A DNA stretch of 64,000 nucleotides from Chromohalobacter israelensis (lineage in GTDB: Bacteria; Pseudomonadota; Gammaproteobacteria; Pseudomonadales; Halomonadaceae): contig JQNW01000004.1 in assembly GCA_000761475.1 (NCBI GenBank), forward strand, positions 515,489 to 579,488, written 5' to 3'. The notes under the pieces were generated by a model, which was not told the DNA's origin, ran no database searches, and saw nothing but the letters and a program-made list of their open reading frames with translations. The position numbers and the translations under genes were made by a program. Below, piece by piece: positions 11,707 to 20,572 of this stretch (position 1 is its first letter; every line of letters starts with the position of its first letter).

Positions 11707-12424
11707 GTCCGACGACTCCTTGAGTGAAGCGAAAACTCCCATTTTACACGCAAGACATGTCTCGCAGCGCGTACGTAGTGGTGAGCGTGTACTGACAATT
11801 CTCGACGACCTGGCGCTGGACGTCCATGGCGGCGAGAGCGTGGCCATCCTGGGCAGCTCCGGATCGGGGAAATCGACCCTGCTGGGCTTGCTGGCCGGGC
11901 TGGATACCCCGAGCGAGGGCGATATCCGGTTGTTCGGCGAGTCGCTGACAGCGCTGGACGAAGACGGACGGGCGCGCTTGCGCGCTGGCCGGGTCGGTTT
12001 CGTGTTTCAGAACTTCCAGTTGCTGCCCACGCTGACGGCACTGGAAAACGTGCTGCTGCCTCAGGAGTTGTCGCCGGGCCCCGACGACGAGCAGCGGGCA
12101 CGCACCTGGCTGTCCCGGGTGGGGCTCGGCGAGCGCCTGTCGCATCTCCCCAAGCAGCTCTCCGGCGGCGAGCAACAGCGCGTCGCGGTGGCGCGTGCCT
12201 TCGTCAGCCATCCCGAGCTGGTCTTCGCCGACGAGCCCACCGGCAACCTCGACCGGGAGACGGGCGCGCACATCATCGAGCTGTTGTTCGAGCTCAATCG
12301 CGAAATGGGCACGACCCTGGTTCTGGTCACCCATGATCATGCCTTGGCACGCCGTTGTCGGCATTGCCTGCGCCTCGTCGAGGGGCGCCTGCATGCGATG
12401 CACCCGGACGAGGTCGCGTCATGA
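11705..12424 (+). CDS. ybbA: YbbA-type ABC transporter ATP-binding protein
   Basis: A 239-residue ABC ATPase of the LolD/MacB-type group. Walker A is GSSGSGKST (residues 50-58), the Q-loop FQNFQLLPTLTALENV lies near 100, the signature LSGGEQQRVA near 152 and Walker B LVFADEPTGN near 173. It is the partner of the FtsX-like permease encoded immediately downstream, whose ATG overlaps the TGA of this gene. The ATG at 11705 has AAGGAA 11 bases upstream. It is divergent from tesA. The substrate of YbbAP is not firmly known. Confidence 0.9.
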   Translation: MSDDSLSEAKTPILHARHVSQRVRSGERVLTILDDLALDVHGGESVAILGSSGSGKSTLLGLLAGLDTPSEGDIRLFGESLTALDEDGRARLRAGRVGFVFQNFQLLPTLTALENVLLPQELSPGPDDEQRARTWLSRVGLGERLSHLPKQLSGGEQQRVAVARAFVSHPELVFADEPTGNLDRETGAHIIELLFELNREMGTTLVLVTHDHALARRCRHCLRLVEGRLHAMHPDEVAS

Positions 12425-14949
12425 AGGCGGTATCCTTGTCGCTCAAGGGCTTGCGTCGCGACCTGCGCGCCGCCGACGTGCGGGCCTTGTTCGTGGCGCT
12501 GGCGCTGGCGGTGGCAGCCTCGACCATGATCGGCTTCTTTCTGGACCGGCTCGATCGCGGCCTGACCCGTCAGGCCGGGCAATTGATGGGCGGCGACCTG
12601 GTGCTCGAGCAGGACGAGCCCTTCTCGACGGCGCTACGCGAGTCGCTGCGCGAGGCGGGCCTGACGCTGTCGCAGCAGGTCGATCTGGTCTCCATGGTCA
12701 GCCACGCGGAGGCATTTCAACTGGCGAGCCTCAAGGTGGTCGATGACGCCTATCCCCTTTACGGGCAGGTGCGTGTCGACCGTGGCGAGGGGATCGAGGC
12801 GCTGGCCCACGGGCCTGCGCCCGGTGGCGTTTGGGTGGCGCCCCGTCTGGCCCGACTGCTGGATATCGGCATCGGCGATACGGTACGCATCGGGCAGGCC
12901 ACTCTCGCGGTGAGCGGCCTGATCGATCGCGAGCCGGATCAGAGTGCGGGGTTCTCGGCTTTCAGTCCGCGCGTGATGATGCATCGCGACGATCTGGCGG
13001 GGACCGACCTCGTGCAGCCGGGCTCGCGACTCGAATACGAGTTGCTGGCCAGGGGCGCGCCGAGTGCCGTGGCGAGCGTGCAGGAGCGGCTGGATACGCT
13101 GCGCGACAACGGGGTCGAGGTGCGCGATGTGCGTGAGGATCGTCCCCGGCTCGGCGGCGCGCTGGACCGTGCGCAACGCTACCTGAGCCTGGCTGGCCTG
13201 GCGGCGGTACTGCTGGCCGGCGTGGCGGTCGCCATGGCCACTCGACGCTATGTCGATCGGCATCTGGATACCGCGGCGCTTTTGCGTTGCTTTGGCGCCT
13301 CGCAACGGCAGCTGTCGACCTTGTTTGCCCTGCAGCTCATGTGGCTGGCCGTGGCGGCCTCGGCGGTAGGGGCATTGCTGGGGTTGGGGGGACAGGCCGG
13401 GCTGCTGGCCATTCTCACGCGTTTTCTGCCCCTCGAACTGCCGCCACCGGGCCCGCTGCCCTTGCTGATGGGCGTGTTCACGGCACTGGCGATTCTCGTG
13501 GGATTCGCCGGGCCGATGCTGTTGCGGCTCAAGCGCGTGAGCGCGCTCAAGGTGCTGCGTCGAGAGCTCGACCCCGTGCCGGCGTCGGGGTGGGTGGTGA
13601 TCGGTGTCGCCAGCCTGGTGTTCGGGGGCCTGCTGTGGCTGTACTCGGGTGACTTCATGCTGTCGCTGGGGTTGCTGGTCGGAGGCGAGCTGGCCTTGGC
13701 GCTTCTCTGGGGACTGGGCCATGCCCTGCTTTCGGCGTTGCTGTGGCTGGTGGGGGGCGCTACAGGCGGCGGTCGTCACGGGGTCCGCCATGCCTGGCGC
13801 CTGGGGGCGCGGCAACTGGCCCGCCGCCGTCACGCGAGCCTGGGGCAGTTGCTTGCCTTCTCGGTCACCTTCGCTGCCATGGCGATCATCGCTCTGGTGC
13901 GCGGCGATCTGCTCACCGCCTGGGAGGCTCAGCTTCCCGAGGACACCCCCAACTATTTCGCCATCAACATCCAGCCCGGCGAGCGCGACGGCTTTCGCGC
14001 GATCGTGGACGAGGCCAGCGACACGCGCAGCGATCTGTACCCCATCGTGCACGGCCGGCTCGTGGCCATCGACGGCGAGTCCGCCGATGCCGCCGTGCCG
14101 GTGGACGAACAGGGAGCCAATGTGCTCAGCCGCGAGCTCAACCTGACCTGGCGCGAGACGTTGCCGGAAGGCAATCGCCTGGTGGCGGGGGAGTGGCTCG
14201 ATCCCGCGTCCGCTGCCAGCGACGCGGGGCCGGTACCGATTTCCATGGAGGAGGGGCTGGCCGAGCGGCTCGGCGTCTCGCTGGGAACGGTGCTGAGTTT
14301 CGATATCGGCGGCGAGCGCATCGAAGGGCGCGTCACCAGTCTGCGTGCCCTCGATTGGGAAAGCTTTCGTCCCAACTTCTTCGTCATCTTCCCGCCGGGC
14401 AGGCTGGAGACGTTCAGCCACAGTTTCATCACGGCGTTCCATCTGCCGGATGACCGGCAAGCCACCGTCGGCGAACTGGTATCTCGCTTCCCCGGGGTGT
14501 CGTTGCTCAACGTGGAGGCCATCCTCGAGCAGGTACGGGAGTTGCTGGGCCAGGTGACCCAAGCCGTCGAACTGGTGCTGGTGTTCGTTCTGCTGGCCGG
14601 GATCAGCGTGTTGTATGCCGCCTTGACCGCCAGCCGCCCGATGCGCGCGCACGAAAGTGCCTTGTTGCGTGTGTTCGGTGCCGGCGATCGGCTGATCTCG
14701 CGCATCCAGGGGGCCGAGTTCGCATTGCTGGGCATCGCCAGCGGAGTGCTGGGGGCGCTGTTGGCCGAGGCCGCGGCGCTGGGAGTGTACCTGCTGTGGT
14801 TCGACCTGCCGCCGCGCCTGCACTGGCCGCTGTGGGTCGTGCTGCCCGTGGGCGGAGGCGTGTCGATCGGCGTCATCGGCCACTTGCTGACGCGGCGGGT
14901 ACGTCGTCAGGCGCCCATGGAAAGCCTTCGGCTACTGGGGGAGACCTAG
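12421..14949 (+). CDS. ybbP: YbbP-type FtsX-like ABC permease
   Basis: An 842-residue membrane protein with the type VII ABC arrangement. An N-terminal helix (ALFVALALAVAASTMIGFF) is followed by a large periplasmic domain, then three- and four-helix FtsX-like cores with VAVAMATRRYVDRHLDTAAL and the helical loops around LLRVFGAGDRLISRIQGAEF near the C-terminus. It has two FtsX domains and about ten transmembrane segments. The ATG overlaps the ybbA stop (ATGA), indicating translational coupling. Family members act in mechanotransmission or extraction of envelope substrates; the exact substrate is uncertain. Confidence 0.9.
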   Translation: MKAVSLSLKGLRRDLRAADVRALFVALALAVAASTMIGFFLDRLDRGLTRQAGQLMGGDLVLEQDEPFSTALRESLREAGLTLSQQVDLVSMVSHAEAFQLASLKVVDDAYPLYGQVRVDRGEGIEALAHGPAPGGVWVAPRLARLLDIGIGDTVRIGQATLAVSGLIDREPDQSAGFSAFSPRVMMHRDDLAGTDLVQPGSRLEYELLARGAPSAVASVQERLDTLRDNGVEVRDVREDRPRLGGALDRAQRYLSLAGLAAVLLAGVAVAMATRRYVDRHLDTAALLRCFGASQRQLSTLFALQLMWLAVAASAVGALLGLGGQAGLLAILTRFLPLELPPPGPLPLLMGVFTALAILVGFAGPMLLRLKRVSALKVLRRELDPVPASGWVVIGVASLVFGGLLWLYSGDFMLSLGLLVGGELALALLWGLGHALLSALLWLVGGATGGGRHGVRHAWRLGARQLARRRHASLGQLLAFSVTFAAMAIIALVRGDLLTAWEAQLPEDTPNYFAINIQPGERDGFRAIVDEASDTRSDLYPIVHGRLVAIDGESADAAVPVDEQGANVLSRELNLTWRETLPEGNRLVAGEWLDPASAASDAGPVPISMEEGLAERLGVSLGTVLSFDIGGERIEGRVTSLRALDWESFRPNFFVIFPPGRLETFSHSFITAFHLPDDRQATVGELVSRFPGVSLLNVEAILEQVRELLGQVTQAVELVLVFVLLAGISVLYAALTASRPMRAHESALLRVFGAGDRLISRIQGAEFALLGIASGVLGALLAEAAALGVYLLWFDLPPRLHWPLWVVLPVGGGVSIGVIGHLLTRRVRRQAPMESLRLLGET

Positions 14950-15260
14950 GTCGGGCACGCAGCGTCGGCGAGGCCATGCCGCGAAAGCGCCCCTGGCGTC
15001 GATCAGAGCCTTTGGAGCTTCGCGACGATGCGACCACGAAAGAAGCCCCGCGGCGGTCATGTCGATCGCGTGGCGGGGCAGGACCAAACGTGCAGGGCAT
15101 TGTCGATAAGCGGGCGTCCATGCCCCGTGCATTCCTTCATCCGCCGACGCATTGTCGGCGAGCACGGCCACTGTAGTCCGCGAAGACGAAACGCAGAAGA
15201 TGAATTCCCTCATCGCCGCGTGGGGTTTTGGTCATCGTGCGCGTTCTTGAGCGATCCTAA
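14950..15260. other. Gene-free stretch between ybbP and the IS5 element
   Basis: I see no convincing gene here. The notable structure is GCCCCGC (15045-15051) pairing with GCGGGGC (15073-15079). Read on the minus strand it is followed by TTCTTTC, so it could be a minus-strand terminator left from a gene that no longer exists. Short frames on both strands have no recognisable features. Confidence 0.4.
15257..15260. repeat. Target-site duplication CTAA, left of IS5 copy 1
   Basis: CTAA directly precedes the IS end GGAAACGCTG and is repeated directly after the right end at 16486-16489. A YTAR duplication is what IS5-family transposases make. Confidence 0.8.
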
Positions 15261-15351
15261 GGAAACGCTGCATAAATCCCGCCGCAGCTGCCTGATCGCC
15301 ATCGGCGGGGTAGAATCTGGCTACCCTGTCACCACCTGACCGAGCTACCCG

Positions 15352-16350
15352 ATGAAGCAGATCTCGTTCGCCCAAGCCGAATACCAGAACAAGAAAAAGG
15401 TGACCCGCCGCGAGCGGTTCCTGACCCAGATGGAGGCGCTGGTGCCTTGGCAACGGCTCATCGACGCGCTGTCGCCGTCTTACTTCCCGAACGCAACGGG
15501 CAAGCGCGGCCGTCCGCCCATCGGCCTGGAGCGCATGCTGCGGATCTACTTCCTGCAGCAGTGGTATGCGCTCGCCGACGAGGCACTTGAAGATGCTATC
15601 TACGATAGCCAGGCGATGCGCGACTTCGTGGGTGTCGACTTGACCATCGAGAGCGTGCCGGACGCGACCACGCTGCTGCGTTTCCGCCACTTGCTGGAGA
15701 AGCATGCCCTGACCCAGCGGATCTTCGAGGAGATCAACGCCCACCTGGCCGAGAAAGGGTTATTCATGCGCGAGGGCACGATCGTCGACGCCACCATCGT
15801 GGCGGCCGCCCCTTCCACCAAGAACAAGATCAAGCAGCGCGATCCAGAGATGAAACAGACCAAGAAGGGCAACCAGTGGTACTTCGGGATGAAGGCCCAT
15901 ATCGGCGTCGATGCCGTCACCGGACTGACTCACAGCGTCGCCGCGACCTCGGCCAACGTTGCCGATGTCACCATGGCCGGCGCTCTGGTCCGGGAGGATG
16001 ACAAACGGGTATACGGCGATGCGGGCTACACCGGCATGTGGAAACATCTCGACGAAGAGAAGGATGCTCCGGATTCCAAATGCTGCGTGGCCGCCAAGCG
16101 CGGCGCCATCAAGAAGATGGACGGCAGCCCCATGAAAACGCTGCTGCTGGCATTCGAAAAGGCCAAGGCCAGCATCCGTGCCAAGGTCGAGCACCCGTTT
16201 CATGTCATCAAGAACCTCTTCGGCTACCGCAAAACGCGCTACAAGGGGCTGGCCAAGAACCAGGCGCAACTCTTCAGCCTGTTCGGGCTGGCCAACCTGG
16301 TGCTGGCGACACGATGCGAGGGCCAAGTTGATGGGGCCAGTGCGCCTTGA
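15352..16350 (+). CDS. IS5-family transposase (copy 1)
   Basis: A 332-residue DDE transposase. The N-terminal DUF772 region includes GKRGRPPIGLERMLRIYFLQ. The DDE catalytic part contains IVDATIVAAAPS (first Asp), YGDAGYTG (second Asp) and RAKVEHPFHVIKNLFGYRKTRY with the catalytic Glu. The reading frame is intact, so the element is potentially active. The same protein is encoded at 41528-42526. Confidence 0.95.
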   Translation: MKQISFAQAEYQNKKKVTRRERFLTQMEALVPWQRLIDALSPSYFPNATGKRGRPPIGLERMLRIYFLQQWYALADEALEDAIYDSQAMRDFVGVDLTIESVPDATTLLRFRHLLEKHALTQRIFEEINAHLAEKGLFMREGTIVDATIVAAAPSTKNKIKQRDPEMKQTKKGNQWYFGMKAHIGVDAVTGLTHSVAATSANVADVTMAGALVREDDKRVYGDAGYTGMWKHLDEEKDAPDSKCCVAAKRGAIKKMDGSPMKTLLLAFEKAKASIRAKVEHPFHVIKNLFGYRKTRYKGLAKNQAQLFSLFGLANLVLATRCEGQVDGASAP

Positions 16351-16355
16351 ATCTG

Positions 16356-16386
16356 CCCTGCCAGCCGGATAATCCGCCTGGCAGGG
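16356..16386 (+). terminator. Long hairpin after the IS5 transposase
   Basis: CCCTGCCAG pairs with CTGGCAGGG, and inside it CGGAT pairs with ATCCG, giving one long nearly perfect stem just downstream of the transposase stop. It is repeated in copy 2. It may terminate transposase transcription or shield it from readthrough. Confidence 0.5.
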
Positions 16387-16524
16387 AAACGGCCCCCCTG
16401 AGGTGGTCAGAAAATGATCGCTGACGCGATGGTTGTGCCACTCTGAGCCCTTCAACCGCTCAGAGACGAATTGATCAGCGATTCCCTAAAGCGACCATGA
16501 GAAATCATGCAGCGACGGATGACT

Positions 16525-16542
16525 GCCTTTCATATGAAAGGC
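16525..16542. promoter_or_regulatory. Perfect 18-bp palindrome upstream of glyA (candidate operator)
   Basis: GCCTTTCATATGAAAGGC is a perfect inverted repeat ending 86 bases before the glyA ATG. A TATCAT at 16557-16562 could be the -10 box, which would place the palindrome over the -35 region. The binding protein is not identifiable from the sequence. Confidence 0.5.
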
Positions 16543-16627
16543 GTCGTGCGCTGCGCTATCATGGCGCCTCGTTGACCCCGTGCGGCGCCCGCCGCGCTGA
16601 CCTTCCGTGATTCGAGGACTCTTGCCG

Positions 16628-17890
16628 ATGTTCACCCGTGACATGCAGATTGCCGGTTTCGATGATGCCCTGTGGGACGCCATGCAGCAGGAAGTGGGCC
16701 GTCAGGAAGCGCACATCGAGCTGATCGCTTCCGAGAACTATGCCAGCCCGCGTGTCATGCAGGCCCAGGGGACCCAGCTCACCAACAAGTACGCGGAAGG
16801 GTATCCCGGCAAGCGTTACTACGGTGGCTGCGAGCATGTCGACGTCGTCGAGGACCTGGCGATTCAATATGCCAAGGAACTGTTCGGCGCGACCTACGCC
16901 AACGTGCAGCCGCATTCCGGCTCCCAGGCCAACGGCGCGGTGTTCCAGGCGCTGGTCAAGCCCGGTGATACCGTGCTGGGCATGAGCCTCGACGCAGGCG
17001 GTCACCTGACCCACGGCGCCAAGCCCAACTTCTCCGGGAAGCATTACAACGCCGTGCAGTACGGTCTCGACGAAAACGGCCTGATCGATTACGACGAGGT
17101 CGCCCGTCTGGCGCGCGAACACCAGCCGAAAATGATCATCGCGGGCTTCTCGGCCTATTCCCAGGTCATCGACTGGGCGCGCTTCCGCGAGATCGCCGAT
17201 GACGTGGGCGCGTTCCTGCTGGTCGACATGGCGCATATCGCCGGTCTGGTGGCGGCAGGCGTCTACCCGAGCCCGCTGCCGCATGCCCACGTGGTCACCA
17301 CCACCACGCACAAGACCCTGCGCGGTCCGCGCGGTGGCCTGATTCTCTCCGCCGAGAACAACGCCGAGATCGAGAAGAAGTTCCAGTCCGCCGTGTTCCC
17401 CGGTAGCCAGGGCGGTCCGCTGATGCACGTCATCGCCGCCAAGGCGATCTGCTTCAAGGAAGCGATGGAGCCCGACTTCAAGGCCTACCAGCAGCAGGTG
17501 GTCGCCAATGCCAAGGCCATGGCCGGTGTGTTCATCGAGCGCGGCTATGACGTCGTCTCCGGCGGCACCGAGGATCACCTCTTCCTGCTGTCGCTGGTCA
17601 AGCAGGGCCTGACCGGCAAGGATGCGGACGCCGCCCTGGGTCGCGCCCACATCACCGTCAACAAGAACGCCGTGCCCAACGACCCGCAGAGCCCGTTCGT
17701 GACCTCCGGGCTGCGTATCGGCACGCCTGCCGTGACCACACGCGGTTTCGGCGAGAGTGAATGCGCTGACCTCGCCGGCTGGATCTGCGACATCCTCGAC
17801 GCCATGCAGCAGGGCGATGCCAGCCAGGCCGAAGCCGACGTCAAGGCCAAGGTCGAGGCCGTCTGCGCGCGCTTGCCGGTGTATCGCTAG
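16628..17890 (+). CDS. glyA: Serine hydroxymethyltransferase
   Basis: This PLP enzyme interconverts serine and glycine with tetrahydrofolate as one-carbon acceptor. The 420-residue product has the diagnostic [32 protein letters not shown], and [16 protein letters not shown] with the PLP lysine near residue 228. GAGGA lies nine bases before the ATG at 16628, and the family starts MF-RD. The TAG stop is part of a CTAG that is also the left flank of a MITE-like element. The gene's terminator lies beyond that element. Confidence 0.97.
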   Translation: MFTRDMQIAGFDDALWDAMQQEVGRQEAHIELIASENYASPRVMQAQGTQLTNKYAEGYPGKRYYGGCEHVDVVEDLAIQYAKELFGATYANVQPHSGSQANGAVFQALVKPGDTVLGMSLDAGGHLTHGAKPNFSGKHYNAVQYGLDENGLIDYDEVARLAREHQPKMIIAGFSAYSQVIDWARFREIADDVGAFLLVDMAHIAGLVAAGVYPSPLPHAHVVTTTTHKTLRGPRGGLILSAENNAEIEKKFQSAVFPGSQGGPLMHVIAAKAICFKEAMEPDFKAYQQQVVANAKAMAGVFIERGYDVVSGGTEDHLFLLSLVKQGLTGKDADAALGRAHITVNKNAVPNDPQSPFVTSGLRIGTPAVTTRGFGESECADLAGWICDILDAMQQGDASQAEADVKAKVEAVCARLPVYR

Positions 17891-18029
17891 GCACTGTCTG
17901 AAAAATCGGCGAGCGAAGGTCAGACAAGGCAAAAATCAGCGAAAAAGCGGAGTTTACGGGTTGTAAATGAGCATATTGAGCTGATTTTTAACGCAGTATG
18001 ACCGAGCGCAGACAGTTTTCAGGCAATGC
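17891..18029. mobile_element. MITE-like palindromic element abutting the glyA stop
   Basis: A 139-bp non-coding element with inverted ends, GCACTGTCTGAAAA on the left and GCATTGCCTGAAAA read inward from the right (two mismatches). It is flanked on both sides by CTAG (17887-17890 and 18030-18033), as expected for a target duplication. Inside are a second inverted pair (AAAAATCAGC/GCTGATTTTT) and a small hairpin TTTACgggttGTAAA, so the transcript would fold into a long stem. The left CTAG contains the glyA stop codon. There is no coding capacity, so it would depend on a transposase supplied in trans. Confidence 0.7.
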
Positions 18030-18096
18030 CTAGGCCTGACATCGCTTTTCCGGCGGAGCCGCGCGCATCGATCGGTGAAAACGTAGCGTCTGTCGT

Positions 18097-18133
18097 ATCC
18101 CCCCGTTGTCCATCGTGACGGCGGGGGGATTTT
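18097..18133 (+). terminator. Rho-independent terminator of glyA
   Basis: ATCCCCCCG (18097-18105) pairs with CGGGGGGAT (18122-18130), followed by TTT. This is the clearest intrinsic terminator in this region and lies about 200 bases after glyA because the MITE-like element separates them. Confidence 0.8.
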
Positions 18134-18391
18134 CGTATGTGCTGGCTGGACGCGCGCAGGGAAAAGTCATGGCGTTGGCATGCGGTACCTGGCCGAGAGG
18201 CGCCCTGCTCGGAGGCCGGTCGGTCGCGGGAAGAGGGCCTACGACAATGGTGGTACATCGAGTTTCAAAGCGTAACCTTGGATTTGCGTCAGGTATACTC
18301 AGGCGTCGTGAACCGAGGGGTGTCGCCAGGTCGAGGCGATACATGCCGAATTTGCGCCGCTGGCTGTCCTGGCAACCACGCCAAGGAAGGT

Positions 18392-20431
18392 GTGACGGGC
18401 ATCGTCCGCCGCCGATTGCGATTATTTCCCATGATGCGCTTGAAGACGCTCGGGGCACGCCTGGTCATCGCGACCATCGTGCCCCTTCTGTTGGTTACGG
18501 CCATGCTGTACCCGATTTTCCGGACTCACTTGGAGGCACGCCTCGACAGCAGTCGCCATGGTGCGGCGACGCTGTTGAACGCCGAATACGATGCTCTGTT
18601 GCACGATATGAACGAGAGCTTCAACCAGGTGCTGGCGGTGGCCGAACTGCCGATATTGCGACGCCATCTGGGCAATGTGCGGGAGGGCGTGGCACTCAAG
18701 GATCGGGAAGACACCCTGGAACAATTGGCTGCCATGCTCGAAACCCTGGCGACCCATTTCGGGCGCTATACGCGTCTGGTGCTCCTCGACACCAGTGGTA
18801 AAGAACTGCTCGAGGTCGGTTCGCGCCTGCTGCCGTATCCGACAGGCACCCGATATGCTCGGTCGGGCTTCTTTCAGGGCACCGATCGTTTGTCCTCCCG
18901 AGGGCTTTACGTCTCGGCTCCCCGCTTGGGGGAGAGCCGCCGGGAGGGCAAGACGGTCACCACGGCGGTGCTCGATATCGCCACGCCGGTATTCGATCAT
19001 CAGGGACAGCGCCTGGGCATGCTGTTGTTCACCCTGGACTGGCATTACCTCACGGCGAGCCTTCCGCATGCCATCGACAGTGGCGAGGGAGTGCGGGCCG
19101 TCATGACGGATAACCAAGGCAAATGGCTGTTGCCCGATACCGACGAGGGAATGCGGTTCGGTGACTCTCTCGCAACACGCTATCCCCAGGTCTGGCACGA
19201 GCTGTCGGCCCGGCCCGAAGGCGAAATCCTGCTCGATGACGATCTTCTGCGCTTTCGCACGCAGGACATTCGTGCGATTGCCGAAGGCCACAAGGTGGGC
19301 ATGATCGTCACCCCACCGGCCTCCCAGCCCTGGCGCTTGGGGATCGTGGTCCCGCGCCCCGGTTTGGCCGGCCTGCTGGCGGAGAATCCCTGGCAGATCG
19401 CAGTGATCGGGCTCATCTACCTGCTTGCGGTGGCCGTGGGGGTGCTGTGGGTGCTCAGTCTGCACCGGCAACGCTACTTGCGCCGCCAGGCAATGGAATA
19501 CTCCCGCGAGGCCCAGCGCCTCGCCAGGGAGTCTCAGCAGTATGCCGGCGAGGTACAGGACCTCTACGAGAACGCGCCCTGTGGCTATCACTCGCTGGAC
19601 CGCGACGGCCGTATCGTGAAGATCAACCGTACCGAGCTGGAGTGGCTGGGCTACCGCGCCGATGAAGTGATCGATACGCGACATTATCGCGATTTCGTGA
19701 CTCCCGATACGCGTGCCGCGTTCGACGCTGCGTTTCGGGAGGTGCTGAGCGCAGGTCAGGAGGGGGCCGCGGAGTGTGCCCTCATGTGCCGTGATGGTAC
19801 CCGCTTGCCGGTGATCATTCAGGCGTCTGCCCATGTCACCGAGGGACGCTTTCAATATTCCCGTGCCACGGTGTTCGACCTGAGCGAGCGCAAGCAGCTC
19901 GAAGCGCGTCTCGCGGAGCAGGCCATGGCCGATCCGTTGACCGGGTTGTGGAATCGGCGCTATCTGAAGGGGCAGGCGGCCAAGGAAATGGCGCGGGCAC
20001 GTCGTGGCGGGACATCGCTGAGTCTGATCATCGTCGATCTGGATCACTTCAAGCGCATCAACGACACTCACGGCCATGACGTAGGAGATCTGGTGCTGCA
20101 ATCCTTCGCCGATACCGCGCGTGCGCAGTTGCGCGAGGGCGACATCCTGTGCCGCATGGGGGGCGAGGAATTCGTCATTCTGTTACCCGACACGGCTCCC
20201 GAGCAGGCCATGCAGGTCGCCGAGCGGTTGCGTCTGGCCGTTTCGACCACGCCGGTCGAGGTCGAGACCGAGGTCGTCGCGACGGGGCGCTTGACGTATA
20301 CCGCCTCGCTGGGCGTGGCGCGTGTCGACCCCGAGGAAGCCTCGCTGGAGCCAGCCATCAAGCGTGCCGACGAAGGACTCTACGCGGCCAAGAACGCGGG
20401 ACGCAATCGCGTTCACTGGTACGCCGACTAA
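18392..20431 (+). CDS. Membrane diguanylate cyclase with periplasmic sensor, PAS and GGDEF domains
   Basis: A 679-residue protein predicted to make c-di-GMP. A first transmembrane helix (VIATIVPLLLVTAMLY) is followed by a periplasmic Cache-like sensor region of about 290 residues, then a second helix near 333-355 (QIAVIGLIYLLAVAVGVLWVL). A PAS domain follows (YENAPCGYHSLDRDGRIVKI), then a GGDEF domain with GGEEF near residue 590. The REGD five residues before it fits an inhibitory I-site (RxxD). I prefer the GTG at 18392, preceded by AAGGAAGG, to the ATGs at 18431 and 18434, which have no ribosome site. The ligand of the sensor is unknown. Confidence 0.88.
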   Translation: MTGIVRRRLRLFPMMRLKTLGARLVIATIVPLLLVTAMLYPIFRTHLEARLDSSRHGAATLLNAEYDALLHDMNESFNQVLAVAELPILRRHLGNVREGVALKDREDTLEQLAAMLETLATHFGRYTRLVLLDTSGKELLEVGSRLLPYPTGTRYARSGFFQGTDRLSSRGLYVSAPRLGESRREGKTVTTAVLDIATPVFDHQGQRLGMLLFTLDWHYLTASLPHAIDSGEGVRAVMTDNQGKWLLPDTDEGMRFGDSLATRYPQVWHELSARPEGEILLDDDLLRFRTQDIRAIAEGHKVGMIVTPPASQPWRLGIVVPRPGLAGLLAENPWQIAVIGLIYLLAVAVGVLWVLSLHRQRYLRRQAMEYSREAQRLARESQQYAGEVQDLYENAPCGYHSLDRDGRIVKINRTELEWLGYRADEVIDTRHYRDFVTPDTRAAFDAAFREVLSAGQEGAAECALMCRDGTRLPVIIQASAHVTEGRFQYSRATVFDLSERKQLEARLAEQAMADPLTGLWNRRYLKGQAAKEMARARRGGTSLSLIIVDLDHFKRINDTHGHDVGDLVLQSFADTARAQLREGDILCRMGGEEFVILLPDTAPEQAMQVAERLRLAVSTTPVEVETEVVATGRLTYTASLGVARVDPEEASLEPAIKRADEGLYAAKNAGRNRVHWYAD

Positions 20432-20522
20432 CCACTGCCGGCGGAGCTGCGCGGCGTCTAGTGTGCGGCCCGAGCGCTATCCACCAATGTCTAAAGGCAC
20501 GATGGACACGAATGCTGGATTC

Positions 20523-20555
20523 TATGTCGGACATAAAGGTAAATTTGTCTAACAA
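20523..20555 (+). promoter_or_regulatory. Paired palindromes upstream of dgoR-dgoD (candidate DgoR operators)
   Basis: TATGTCGGACATA (20523-20535) and TTGTCTAACAA (20545-20555) are both TGT-N3-ACA inverted repeats with centres 21 bp apart, on the same face of the helix. The same pair with the same spacing occurs upstream of dgoA-dgoK at 30270-30302. The reported E. coli DgoR site is a TTGTA-N-TACAA-like repeat, which the second palindrome resembles. The pair lies 18 bases before the dgoR start codon, fitting autoregulation. Confidence 0.65.
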
Positions 20556-20572
20556 GACAGGCGGAGCCGTAC

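Larger units (their letters stand above)
15261..16485 (+). mobile_element. IS5-family insertion sequence, copy 1 (1225 bp)
   Basis: The ends are imperfect inverted repeats: GGAAACGCTGCATAAATC on the left and GGAATCGCTGATCAATTC read inward from the right. It is flanked by CTAA duplications, contains one intact transposase gene, and is the same length as the copy at 41437-42661. The leader, transposase and tail look identical by eye. It is inserted between ybbP and glyA, 40 bases upstream of an 18-bp palindrome in the glyA promoter region. An internal hairpin CTCTGAG/CTCAGAG (16441-16465) lies near the right end. Confidence 0.93.

Noticed and set aside
12634..14883. Long open frame of 749 codons on the minus strand opposite ybbP
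   Set aside because: Its residues are a low-complexity Q/R/H/P/G mixture typical of the antisense frame of GC-rich coding DNA, and ybbP on the plus strand is fully convincing.
14932..15213. 93-codon minus-strand frame between ybbP and IS5 copy 1
   Set aside because: It overlaps the ybbP end, has no ribosome site and no recognisable motif.
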